Shown here: piece after piece, positions 55,101-61,915 of the stretch | How the letters are laid out: each line of letters starts with the position of its first letter | Numbering within the stretch: the first letter of the stretch is position 1 | Assembly (NCBI RefSeq): GCF_004135735.1 | Contig: NZ_CP012670.1 | Location: 3,493,501-3,557,500, forward strand | Reading direction: 5' to 3' | From: Sorangium cellulosum | GTDB lineage: Bacteria > Myxococcota_A > Polyangia > Polyangiales > Polyangiaceae | DNA length: 64,000 bases | The notes under the pieces: generated by a model | The model's database searches: none | What the model saw: only the letters and a program-made list of their open reading frames with translations | Told to the model about the DNA's origin: nothing | Made by a program: the position numbers and the translations under genes

Positions 55101-55565
55101 GGCGGGCACAAGGTCCTCGTCTTCAGCCAGTTCGTGATGATGCTGCGGCTCATCGAGAAGGCGATGAAGGAGGACGGCGTCGCCTACGAGTACCTCGACG
55201 GCTCGACGAAGGACCGAGCCGAGCGCGTCGAGCGCTTCCAGAACGACCCGAGCGTCCCGGTCTTCCTCATCAGCCTCAAGGCGGGCGGCACCGGCCTGAA
55301 CCTCACCGCGGCCGACACGGTGATCCACTTCGATCCGTGGTGGAACCCGGCCGTCGAGCAGCAGGCCACGGACCGCGCGCACCGCATCGGTCAGACGAAG
55401 GTGGTCACCGCGTATCGCCTCATCGCCGCGGGCACGATCGAGGAGAAGATCCTCCAGCTCAAGGCGAAGAAGCGCGAGCTGGTCGCCTCGGTGCTCAGCG
55501 AGGACGCCGGCGGCGCCAAGAAGCTCACCAAGGCCGACCTGGAAGAGCTGTTCGCCGTGGACTGA
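52140..55565 (+). CDS. SWIM zinc-finger / SNF2-family helicase
   Basis: 1141 residues from an ATG sharing one base with the hppA stop; a GTG near 52236 is an alternative start just before the recognisable protein. The SWIM motif CSCPAFQKAGQHCKH lies near residues 107-121 and is thought to bind DNA or protein. A long middle region follows. The SNF2 ATPase has Walker A DDMGLGKT near 704, DEAQ near 801 (ILDEAQHIKN), motif III TGTPIENRL near 824, and motif VI ATDRAHRIGQ near 1077. This is the usual bacterial SWIM-SNF2 (HepA-like) architecture. It probably remodels protein-DNA complexes. Its coupling to a proton pump gene is unexplained. Confidence 0.92.
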   Translation: MTVLHPSGIGQRSRSSDPSRQIAAVPVSRAHDVPPPISDALSTLSDRGLRRLLGARTFLRGLEYFRRRVVEDISINETTASGTVRAADSEPYPVKVELSPDGIQSQCSCPAFQKAGQHCKHVAALLISIRDQARGAQPRREPPIPALLPQTAHAGGDVLKRVRRRDRRGRLSITPPVAVPTVVGTHGPPGSAVTLTTPVQDATAKQTGIGAWLPPEGVTGARRVEFRLHVRQGALTVTVLDAEARVPVLPSAALAWQALYPTPDRDALRLLARFESGNPRHPAVDIRGEDVAELLPSLEGQRVLLEPALMQLRFGEDSLRPRFDLETVGGDTIIVKASFERGNDKRRFSLLQGGWFEGWPGWHIDTQEGIARRIDKRVSPAAMRRLLRSPTIGEPMSELPRIIMQGLPKIALEVGAELPDLNQIAEVVDLVPTFRMRAGGSLIEARVTLFAAYGDAEVAVRADGISPPVLVQPPEEGMKRARCIRVDIAAQQEAASKLLALGLKPDETGQGFVATGDQALSFWTEGLAELPDDWDLFVPEDLVDTQVRSKPIGVFAKVTSGMDWLNVKLSFESEGVGVDRDELRRCLAEGKRYVRLEDGSFAAFDPDAVRAMLDREVELMMSAGKNGRLPLAQAGRVHELLQHTSGSSVTASARELFHKLSNIDEIGSTKRPRNLKATLRPYQEAGLSWLKFIHDIGSGGVLADDMGLGKTVQTIALLLAVKQEEKHLRTLIVAPTSVVTNWERELARFAPSLSVALWHGADRKDQIDEVKAAEVVITSYALLRRDEDFLAQLDLSYAILDEAQHIKNPMSATAAAAKRLRARRRLALTGTPIENRLSEIWSIFDFVSPGLLGSLDKFEARFSRPIEAGDYKTAQRLRAAIHPFILRRTKQEVAKDLPEKIEMDQICDLTGEQRALYMQVAREVRAQVLGEVERVGLAKSQLQILAGLTRLRQAACDPRLLGLPREFGDDDSGKLVAVRELIANAVEGGHKVLVFSQFVMMLRLIEKAMKEDGVAYEYLDGSTKDRAERVERFQNDPSVPVFLISLKAGGTGLNLTAADTVIHFDPWWNPAVEQQATDRAHRIGQTKVVTAYRLIAAGTIEEKILQLKAKKRELVASVLSEDAGGAKKLTKADLEELFAVD

Positions 55566-55573
55566 CCGGACCG

Positions 55574-55599
55574 CGGCGCGCTCTGGGGGGAGCGCGCCG
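55574..55599 (+). terminator. Hairpin terminator after the SNF2 gene
   Basis: A perfect 10-bp stem (CGGCGCGCTC and its complement) with a six-base loop begins nine bases after the stop at 55565. No T-tract follows. Confidence 0.6.
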
Positions 55600-55605
55600 G
55601 CTGTC

Positions 55606-55726
55606 GGTCACGAGCCGGCAGGGGCCCCGTCATGGTCACGAGCAGGCTGAGGGGCCCATCATGGTCACGAGCCGGCAGGGGGGGGCCCGTCATGGTCAGG
55701 TCACGAGCCGGCGGGGAGCCCCGTCG
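55606..55726. repeat. Four degenerate tandem repeats of 28-33 bp
   Basis: Units beginning GGTCACGAGC start at 55606, 55634, 55663 and (with a GGTCA duplication) 55694. Each continues with a GGC/GGGGCCC core and ends in GTCAT or similar. They fill the gap between the SNF2 terminator and the stop of the convergent ExbD gene. Not an ordered CRISPR: units abut without spacers. Confidence 0.7.
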
Positions 55727-55776
55727 CGGGTCGCGACGGCCAGGGCGGCCGCGCGGTCGCAGGGCAGGGGAGGCAG

Positions 55777-56385
55777 CTACGGCTTGCTGCCGCCGCTGAG
55801 GACCATCAGGTGGTACTTGCCGAACTCGCTCTGCCCCAGGGTGAACAGGACCTCGATGAGCAGGCGGTACGGCGTGGTCGCGTCGGCCACGATGATCGCC
55901 TCGGACGATGAAGGATCGAGCCCCTTCGCGGCGCGGATGGCCTTGTCCGTCTCGCGCGCGTGAGACAGGGCGTTCGCGAGCGGCACGATGTAGAGATCGT
56001 TGGGCCCGCTGCGCTTGTACTTCGCGTCGACGCCGGACTGGGCGAGCTGCTCGCGGCCGGGCAGCATGACGATCGGGGTCGGGTCCTCGCCGACCAGGAT
56101 CTGCGACTTCGAGACGATGACGACCACGCCTTCCTGGGAGGGCTCGGCCTGCATCACCGACTTCGGCAGGGTGAGGTCCCTCGACTGCGGGATGGACGCC
56201 GCCGACGATCCCACGCTCTTCAGCAGGAAGACGAGGATGATCGTCATCAGGTCGAGCATCGCCGTGATGTTCAGGAAGTCGATCTCGGGCTCCCGCCTGT
56301 TCCTGCGGATCGCCTTTCGCAGCGCCGCCTTGTAGCGGACGATGCTCGCCTTCGGTTGCGGCGCAGGGGGCGGCCCGGCGCTCAT
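55777..56385 (-). CDS. ExbD/TolR-family protein (minus-strand operon, third gene)
   Basis: 202 residues. A basic cytoplasmic N terminus (AALRKAIRRNRREPEID) is followed by one membrane helix FLNITAMLDLMTIILVFLL carrying the essential Asp of the family near residue 44, then a periplasmic domain of about 150 residues. The last part (DATTPYRLLIEVLFTLGQ) matches the typical ExbD fold. Its ATG overlaps the stop of the preceding ExbD gene by four bases (ATGA). With the upstream ExbB and ExbD it should form a proton-motive-force-driven stator. Confidence 0.88.
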   Translation of the reverse strand: MSAGPPPAPQPKASIVRYKAALRKAIRRNRREPEIDFLNITAMLDLMTIILVFLLKSVGSSAASIPQSRDLTLPKSVMQAEPSQEGVVVIVSKSQILVGEDPTPIVMLPGREQLAQSGVDAKYKRSGPNDLYIVPLANALSHARETDKAIRAAKGLDPSSSEAIIVADATTPYRLLIEVLFTLGQSEFGKYHLMVLSGGSKP

Positions 56386-56945
56386 CGGGCCACTCCGAAA
56401 TGGACCTCGGGGAACAGCTCCTCCCCGTTGTCGCTCCTCAGCGCGTCCATCACGTCGATGATCGTCTTGTAGTCGATGCCCGGGTTCGCCGTGATCGTCA
56501 CCTGCGTCTCCTCTTTGAACTCGGGGCGGGCGTTCTTGAGGCGCTTCGCGCACGCCGTGAGGGCGGGAAAGTCGTGGCTGCCGTTCGTCGTCGGCACGGT
56601 CACCCCGCTGCCCACGTCCTGGCAGCCGGTCGCGATGTTGCCGCTCGACGTCTTCAGCGAGATCCCCTGGCCGGTGATGAACGCGGAGAGGTTCAGCGCC
56701 TTGCTGGAGAGCTCGCTGCGCACCTTGCCCCCGCCGATCGAGGGCGGCGTCGTGTCGATCGACGACACGAAGGTCACCGAGACGCTCGCGAGCACGAAGA
56801 TCAGGATGTTCGTGATGATGTCCAGGTATGGAACGACGTTGAGCTCGCCGGCCTCCTCCCCGGGCTCGGGCTCCTTGGGCTGCGACAGGCGCCGGATCTT
56901 CGACCGCTGCGCCGAGCTGAGCGGGACGTCTTGCGGGTCCCCCAT
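56382..56945 (-). CDS. ExbD/TolR-family protein (minus-strand operon, second gene)
   Basis: 187 residues. The membrane helix LNVVPYLDIITNILIFVLAS near residues 35-54 has the conserved Asp. The periplasmic part has two cysteines (GCQDV, TACAK), and ends in NPGIDYKTIIDVMDALRS, the conserved C-terminal helix of ExbD. It follows the ExbB gene by three bases and overlaps the next ExbD gene by four, so the three are one operon with two different ExbD subunits. Confidence 0.9.
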   Translation of the reverse strand: MGDPQDVPLSSAQRSKIRRLSQPKEPEPGEEAGELNVVPYLDIITNILIFVLASVSVTFVSSIDTTPPSIGGGKVRSELSSKALNLSAFITGQGISLKTSSGNIATGCQDVGSGVTVPTTNGSHDFPALTACAKRLKNARPEFKEETQVTITANPGIDYKTIIDVMDALRSDNGEELFPEVHFGVAR

Positions 56946-56948
56946 GGG

Positions 56949-57626
56949 CTAGTACCCAGGCTTGCTGCTGATGGTGAGGAGGTTGAATACGCGCTCCGTC
57001 GTCGTCTCCAGGTCGTGCTGGATGTTCTTGGAGCGGGTGTGGAGCAGGACGTGCGCGATCATGCACACCACGGCGATCGCGAGGCCGAAGGCGGTATTGT
57101 ACATCGCCTCCGCGATGCCGTTCGAGAGCATCCTCTGCTTGTCGGCCTGGGAGAGGCCCTGGGCGGCGATGGAGGCGAACGTGTTGATCAGGCCGGAGAC
57201 CGTCCCGATGAGGCCGATCAGCGTCGCGATGTTCGCGAGCGACCACAGGGCGCCGATGCGCTTCTCCACGGCGGGCTTGAGCTCCGAGAGCTTCTCGCTC
57301 AGGGCGGCGTCGATCTCGTCGGCCCCCTTGTTGGCGTGGGTGAGGCCGGCCTTCACGAGCTGGAGGATGGGGTAGTCGCTCGCGTCGCACAGCTTGATGG
57401 CGCGGTCGATGTTGCCGGCCGCCACCAGCTTCTTCACCTGGGCGAAAAACTCTTTGGAATTCACACGATAGCGCCCCAGCTGGAACGCGGTTCGCTCGAT
57501 GATGATCGTCACCACGACCGCCGAGACGACCAGGTTCGCCATCAGGAAGGTCGGATTGTGCTTGATGGCCTCCCACATCCCACCTTCACCACCACCCTCG
57601 GCCGCCAGCATCAGCAGATGACGCAT
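56949..57626 (-). CDS. ExbB/TolQ/MotA-family proton channel protein (minus-strand operon, first gene)
   Basis: 225 residues. Three membrane helices are visible: FLMANLVVSAVVVTIIIER near residue 30, SLANIATLIGLIGTVSGL near 125, and AMYNTAFGLAIAVVCMIAHV near 170, with the long cytoplasmic loop between the first and second. The Thr/Gly-rich second helix (GLIGTVSGL) is the family signature for proton passage. The ATG at 57626 is supported by the upstream AAGGGA and the promoter 60 bases away. It heads ExbB-ExbD-ExbD. Confidence 0.92.
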   Translation of the reverse strand: MRHLLMLAAEGGGEGGMWEAIKHNPTFLMANLVVSAVVVTIIIERTAFQLGRYRVNSKEFFAQVKKLVAAGNIDRAIKLCDASDYPILQLVKAGLTHANKGADEIDAALSEKLSELKPAVEKRIGALWSLANIATLIGLIGTVSGLINTFASIAAQGLSQADKQRMLSNGIAEAMYNTAFGLAIAVVCMIAHVLLHTRSKNIQHDLETTTERVFNLLTISSKPGY

Positions 57627-57681
57627 CCTCGAAGTCCCTTTCTCAGCGTCGTCAGAAGCCCGACAATCTCTAGGCGCGGCG

Positions 57682-57711
57682 ACTATAGCTGCCGCCCGAT
57701 CCCGGGTGCAA
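57682..57711 (-). promoter_or_regulatory. Sigma-70 promoter of the minus-strand ExbB-ExbD-ExbD operon
   Basis: On the minus strand TTGCAC (57711-57706) and TATAGT (57687-57682) are 18 bases apart. Transcription would start near 57675, about 50 bases before the ExbB ATG. Confidence 0.55.
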
Positions 57712-58593
57712 GCTCGGCGATGCGGCCGCGTCCGGCGGCGAGAGGCCGGGAACTGCGGGGATCTTCGGCCGAAACGGCGGGGCACGTCTCCCGGGACGCG
57801 CGCTCCCGGAGCGCGCGCCGGCCCGGGCGAAATCGCGGGGCCGCGCGCGCCGCCGTGGGTACGGAGTCCCCTGAAGCGCGCCGGCTGCCGAGCCGGCCAG
57901 GCCGTCCGTGCTCTGCCACGCTCGAGTCCGCTCGCTCCAGGATTCACCGCGCGCCGCGTCGGGTGATGCGGCTCGCATCGCCGCGGTGCGGTGTCGCTCG
58001 ATGGCCGCCGTGTCGGCCCAGCGTCACCCGGACCACGCGAGATCCCCGCCCGAGAACGTAACGCGCTCCAGGCGGATTGTTGCATAACCCCGCGATTGTT
58101 GTAAAGTTTTGCCCGCACCAGAGCGCGCGGGTGTGGGCAAATCTCTCTTGACGGCCGCGGGTCTCAATCGCGAAGATGCGCGAGTCCCCCGGGCGAATCG
58201 GCGTGGCCTGGTCAAGTGCTGGCGGCACGCTCTGCGAGGAGCGGGGGCCGCTCCCGGGGCCACGAAGAGTCGCTGGAGTGACGGCGCGAGGTCAGTCTCG
58301 GACGACAGGTAACAGAGCTGGGGCGGCGCCGGAGGCCTGCACCTGGCAGGAGAGACGATCAGGACTCTTGCAGAGATGAACGCCGCTCGGCTAGCGTCCC
58401 GTGGGCACCCCGCCAGAGAGCGACAGGAGCACGCCGTCCACGGCCAGCACCGCCAAGCGAACAGGCCCCCTCATTCGTTATCACGTGTGAGCGAAAGACT
58501 GCCGCCCCTCGGCAACACGAGTCTAACAAGGTAACCGATCGAGTTGCGCGAAACCTCATCCGGGGACGCGAGGCGAACTGGAGGACAGAAGCA
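57712..58593. other. Long divergent control region between the two ExbB-ExbD-ExbD operons
   Basis: About 880 bases. Several open frames exist but none has a domain, a sensible composition or a ribosome-binding site. It contains a candidate plus-strand promoter at 58080-58107 and, just before the ATG at 58594, GGAGG. If that promoter is used, the leader of the plus-strand operon would be about 480 bases, enough to hold an RNA regulatory element, but I could not fold one convincingly. Confidence 0.5.
58080..58107 (+). promoter_or_regulatory. Sigma-70-like promoter in the divergent ExbB region
   Basis: TTGCAT (58080-58085) and TAAAGT (58102-58107) are 16 bases apart in an AT-rich patch. It points toward the plus-strand ExbB gene, which starts about 480 bases downstream. 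Confidence 0.4.
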
Positions 58594-59253
58594 ATGCACG
58601 GCTTGTACGAAGCTTTTCAAGAGGGTGGATGGGCCATGTGGGCCATCCTGTTCTGGTCGATCATCGAGATCGGCATCATTGTCGAGCGCTCGCTCTACCT
58701 GTTCGGCTCGTCGATCAACAAGGAGGTCTTCCTCGCCACCATGCAGAAGTGCATCCTGGCGGGCGACGTCGCGAAGGCCGTGAAGATGTGCTCGGCGGCG
58801 AACGCGCCGCTCGCGCGCATCGTCCAGGCGGGGCTCGTCAAGGTGAACCGCCCTGACGAGGAGGTCCAGGCGGCGATGGACGAGGCGGCGCTCCGCGAGC
58901 TGCCGAAGATCGCCGCGCGCACCTCGTACCTCGCGCTGTGCGCGAACCTCGCGATGCTCTCCGGCCTGCTCGGGACCGTGCTGGGCCTCATCAAGTCGTT
59001 CGGCTCCGTCGGTGGCGAGTCGGTCGACCCGAGCCAGAAGGCGCGCGTGCTCGCGGCCGGTATCTCCGAGGCCATGAACTGCACCGCCTTCGGCCTCGGC
59101 GTGGCCATCCTCGGCCTCGTCGGCTTCGCCGTGCTGAACGGCAAGACGCAGCAGATCGAGGACGACATCAACGAGGCGTCGGTGCAGATCCTCAACCTGG
59201 TCGTCACGAACCGGCAAAAGGTGAATGTCGCCGCCGTCGGTCAAGCTGCCTGA
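58594..59253 (+). CDS. ExbB/TolQ/MotA-family proton channel protein (plus-strand operon)
   Basis: 219 residues with GGAGG nine bases before the ATG. Three membrane helices: AMWAILFWSIIEIGIIVERSLYLF near residue 15, LCANLAMLSGLLGTVLGLI near 110, and AMNCTAFGLGVAILGLVGFAVL near 155. The second helix has the family's GLLGTVLG signature. It is clearly a paralogue of the minus-strand ExbB (same layout, different sequence). Two ExbD genes follow after gaps of 223 and 15 bases. Confidence 0.92.
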   Translation: MHGLYEAFQEGGWAMWAILFWSIIEIGIIVERSLYLFGSSINKEVFLATMQKCILAGDVAKAVKMCSAANAPLARIVQAGLVKVNRPDEEVQAAMDEAALRELPKIAARTSYLALCANLAMLSGLLGTVLGLIKSFGSVGGESVDPSQKARVLAAGISEAMNCTAFGLGVAILGLVGFAVLNGKTQQIEDDINEASVQILNLVVTNRQKVNVAAVGQAA

Positions 59254-59321
59254 TGGTCCTCGGCGGGTCCAGGTCGCCGGGCGCTCGTCGTCCCACCTGG
59301 GCCCGCTCTCGCGTCGCAGCG

Positions 59322-59350
59322 CCCCGGACGGCGGCTTGCGCCGCCCGGGG
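59322..59350 (+). terminator. Strong hairpin between ExbB and ExbD genes, possible attenuator
   Basis: GGCGGC and GCCGCC enclose a TTGC loop, and the outer arms CCCCG and CGGGG extend the stem past a three-base bulge. It lies 70 bases after the ExbB stop and may reduce or process transcription into the ExbD genes. Confidence 0.4.
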
Positions 59351-59476
59351 CCCCGGGAACTTCGGAAGGGCAACGGAGTCAGACCCCAGCAAGGTGTCCC
59401 TCCGCCCGAGCAGCGGGTAGGGCGTCCCCCGGAACAACTTGAATATGTGGGCTGAGGCTCACGTTGGGAAGGCATT

Positions 59477-60043
59477 ATGGGCGGCGTAGACGTCGGCGAG
59501 AGTGGCAAGAAGCGGTCGACGAACTCCGAAATCAACATGGTCCCGTTCATCGACCTGCTGATGGTCACGATCTCATTCCTGTTGATCACGGCGGTCTGGG
59601 TCACCAACTCGCGCATGAACGCGGACGCTCAGGTCCCTGGCCCTCCGGACCCGAACAAGGAGCTCACCCCGCAGACGCCGGAGAAGGTGCTGAACCTGCA
59701 CATCGGCGAGAGCGAGTTCGGGCTCGTGTGGAAGCAGGGCTCGACGGTGGTCAACGAGGTCAAGGTGCCGAAGACCCCGGTCGAGGTCGGCGGCGGGAGC
59801 TCGAAGACCGTCCGCTACCCGGAGCTCGCGAAGCGGATCGAGGAGGAGTGGAAGCAGCACGGCGGACACCGGGATCCGAGCGACAAGAAGCTCGACCAGG
59901 CCATCCTCCACACCGACAACCGGACCCCGTTCAAGGAGATCGTCGCGGTGCTCGACGCGCTCTACGCGCCGAAGCGCGAGATGCGGCTGCCCGAGGGGAC
60001 CAAGCAGGTCCCCGCGTTCAACATGACGTTCTCGGTCCGGTGA
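59477..60043 (+). CDS. ExbD/TolR-family protein (plus-strand operon, first ExbD)
   Basis: 188 residues; GGGAAGG lies upstream of the ATG. Membrane helix NMVPFIDLLMVTISFLLITA near residues 20-39 carries the essential Asp. The periplasmic region has a Lys/Glu-rich insertion (EEEWKQHGGHRDPSDKK), and the family's C-terminal helix FKEIVAVLDALYAPK. It is followed 15 bases later by the second ExbD gene. Confidence 0.9.
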   Translation: MGGVDVGESGKKRSTNSEINMVPFIDLLMVTISFLLITAVWVTNSRMNADAQVPGPPDPNKELTPQTPEKVLNLHIGESEFGLVWKQGSTVVNEVKVPKTPVEVGGGSSKTVRYPELAKRIEEEWKQHGGHRDPSDKKLDQAILHTDNRTPFKEIVAVLDALYAPKREMRLPEGTKQVPAFNMTFSVR

Positions 60044-60058
60044 GCCAGGAGCGCGGAC

Positions 60059-60643
60059 ATGGATAAGTTTACTCGGAATCACCACAAGGACCCGCACGCC
60101 CACGTGATTCATAAGCCGGGCCGCCGGCTGATGATGAAGGTGCCGCTCCGGTTCGTGTGGAACAAGGTGTCGGGGCACGGCTCCCGCAGCCCGAGCGCGG
60201 GGCTCAACCTCGTGAGCTTCATCGACTTCCTCGTCGTGACCGTGATCTTCCTCCTGATGTCCTTCTCGGCGTCGGGCGAGATCGCCGTCGACAAGAACGT
60301 CACGCTGCCGAAGGCGGAGAACGTCGAGGACGTCATCGATGCGCCGATGGTCGCCGTGAACGGGAACCAGATCCTCGTCGACGGCAACCTCGCCGGCTCG
60401 ACCCGCGCGATCGAGGAGCTCGGGCGCCTTCAGAAGATTGACGAGCTCTTCAACCTGCTGAAGAACAAGCGCGAGCTGTGGAAGCAGGTGGAGCCGAACA
60501 AGCCGTTCCCGGGCGTGTGCATCCTCCAGGTCGATCAGAACGTGCCCGCGCTGGTCGTGAAGAGCGTGTTCCAGACCGCGGCGTTCGCCGGTTACCCGAA
60601 CGTCAGCTTCATGGTCAGCAAGCTCCCGAAGTCTTCGCCCTGA
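60059..60643 (+). CDS. ExbD/TolR-family protein with extended basic N terminus (plus-strand operon, second ExbD)
   Basis: 194 residues; AGGAG lies eight bases before the ATG. The first 48 residues, on the cytoplasmic side, are rich in His, Lys and Arg (MDKFTRNHHKDPHAHVIHKP), longer than in usual ExbD. The membrane helix NLVSFIDFLVVTVIFLLMSF carries the conserved Asp. The periplasmic domain (DAPMVAVNGNQILVDGN, VDQNVPALVVKSVFQTA) is compact. It completes the second ExbB-ExbD-ExbD set. Confidence 0.88.
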   Translation: MDKFTRNHHKDPHAHVIHKPGRRLMMKVPLRFVWNKVSGHGSRSPSAGLNLVSFIDFLVVTVIFLLMSFSASGEIAVDKNVTLPKAENVEDVIDAPMVAVNGNQILVDGNLAGSTRAIEELGRLQKIDELFNLLKNKRELWKQVEPNKPFPGVCILQVDQNVPALVVKSVFQTAAFAGYPNVSFMVSKLPKSSP

Positions 60644-60834
60644 TCCCCCTTTCTTGACCTTTCTAGCTGTGAACGAACGGGGTGCGCCGGGCGAGTCCCG
60701 GCGGCCCTGGTCACCATCGAACGCGGTGGTCCCAGCGGCGCGCTCGGCGCAGCGTCATCTCCTTCGCGGCGCTCGCGGAGGGGGCTGTGTCGCTGGCGCG
60801 ATCGGGCGCTGGCCTGCCGCGTGGAGCCTCTCCT

Positions 60835-61839
60835 ATGGCGTCTGAACAGCCGCCTCGCGAACGCGGCCTGCCAGCGGTCCACCGGGCGCGGGAAGCGCGC
60901 GCAAAGATGCGCTGGCCGTCGGCGAAGTTCTGGGGTTACACGGCCATCGTCCTCGCGGTCTCGGCGATCCTCCATTGGAAATGGTCCCAGGGGCAGATCG
61001 AGAGCGCGCGCCAGAAGCTGATGGCGCGCCAGCGCGCCGTCGCCGTCGAGCTCGGCCCGCGCTGGTTCCCGCTGCGCGAGCGCGTGGAGGGCTGGGCCCT
61101 CGATCTCGCGCGGAGCGCCGGGGACGAGCTCGTCGATCGCGAAGCGCTCAAGGCGTGGGATTTTCGCGAGCTGGCGGGCATCTACCTGCGGCTCCGGGTG
61201 GACGAGGCGACGAGCGTCGACGCGATCCGGAAGAACGCGCAGCGGTCGCTCCGCGACGCGTTCACCGCGTGCCTGCTGCGCGTGCCGAACCCGAACCCGC
61301 TCGTGGGCGCGGAGTGCAAGCGCACGCGGGACTGCCAGACAGGCGAGTACTGCAACGAGGCGGATCGCTGCTCCCGGCCCGCGCAGCCGTTCAACCTGCG
61401 CGTCGCCTACCGGACGATGCACGTGCTCTCGGACGAGTGGGTGCGCGACGCGCAGGACGCCTCGAGCGATCTCCGCCTGCGGCTCCTGGAGTCCAGCTTC
61501 GACGACACGGTGCGGGACGACGTGCCGCTCGCGGCCGAGCTCCTGACGCGGGCGCAGTATTACCTCGTCGTGCTCGACGAGCCGGCCGAGGGCGCGACGA
61601 CCACCGAGGCGCTGCTCGCGGTGCCGCACATGGCGCGCGTCGGCGTGTGGCGCCTGTCCGACGGCAAGCCGATCCTGCGGCTGCGCCGCGAGGCGAGCGG
61701 CAACCTCATCGGCGGGACGCCGTCGGTCGAGGCGAGCGTGCTCGAGGCCCGGCAGCGCCAAGCGAACAGCTGCGCGCTGGCGCTCGCGGTGCGCGAGGCG
61801 ATCGGCGACACGACCGCGGCCGCCGTCCACCCGCGGTGA
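60835..61839 (+). CDS. Single-pass membrane protein with cysteine-rich segment, function unknown
   Basis: 334 residues from the ATG at 60835 (GGAG about nine bases upstream). A cytoplasmic basic N terminus leads to a membrane helix near residue 28 (FWGYTAIVLAVSAILHWKW), then a periplasmic coiled region (QIESARQKLMARQRAVAVEL). A short six-cysteine segment near residues 160-182 (CKRTRDCQTGEYCNEADRC and an earlier Cys) resembles the small disulfide-rich modules common in myxobacterial surface proteins. The remainder is alpha/beta without recognised motif. It follows the plus-strand ExbD gene by about 190 bases and may act with that complex. Confidence 0.65.
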   Translation: MASEQPPRERGLPAVHRAREARAKMRWPSAKFWGYTAIVLAVSAILHWKWSQGQIESARQKLMARQRAVAVELGPRWFPLRERVEGWALDLARSAGDELVDREALKAWDFRELAGIYLRLRVDEATSVDAIRKNAQRSLRDAFTACLLRVPNPNPLVGAECKRTRDCQTGEYCNEADRCSRPAQPFNLRVAYRTMHVLSDEWVRDAQDASSDLRLRLLESSFDDTVRDDVPLAAELLTRAQYYLVVLDEPAEGATTTEALLAVPHMARVGVWRLSDGKPILRLRREASGNLIGGTPSVEASVLEARQRQANSCALALAVREAIGDTTAAAVHPR

Positions 61840-61915
61840 GGGGGAGCGGGCTCAGCGCGCGCCCTGAACGACGCGTGGCCTGATCGGCGCGCGCTTTGAT
61901 GAGCGCGCGCCCTGA

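Noticed and set aside
52182..55382. Minus-strand open frame of about 1060 codons opposite the SNF2 gene
   Set aside because: It mirrors the codon structure of the SNF2 helicase gene and has no protein-like motif.
55606..55726. Possible CRISPR array
   Set aside because: The units abut one another without unique spacers, are degenerate and have no cas genes nearby.
57712..58593. Possible tRNA, small RNA or small protein genes in the long divergent region
   Set aside because: No cloverleaf, no conserved T-loop sequence and no frame with coding character could be identified by eye.
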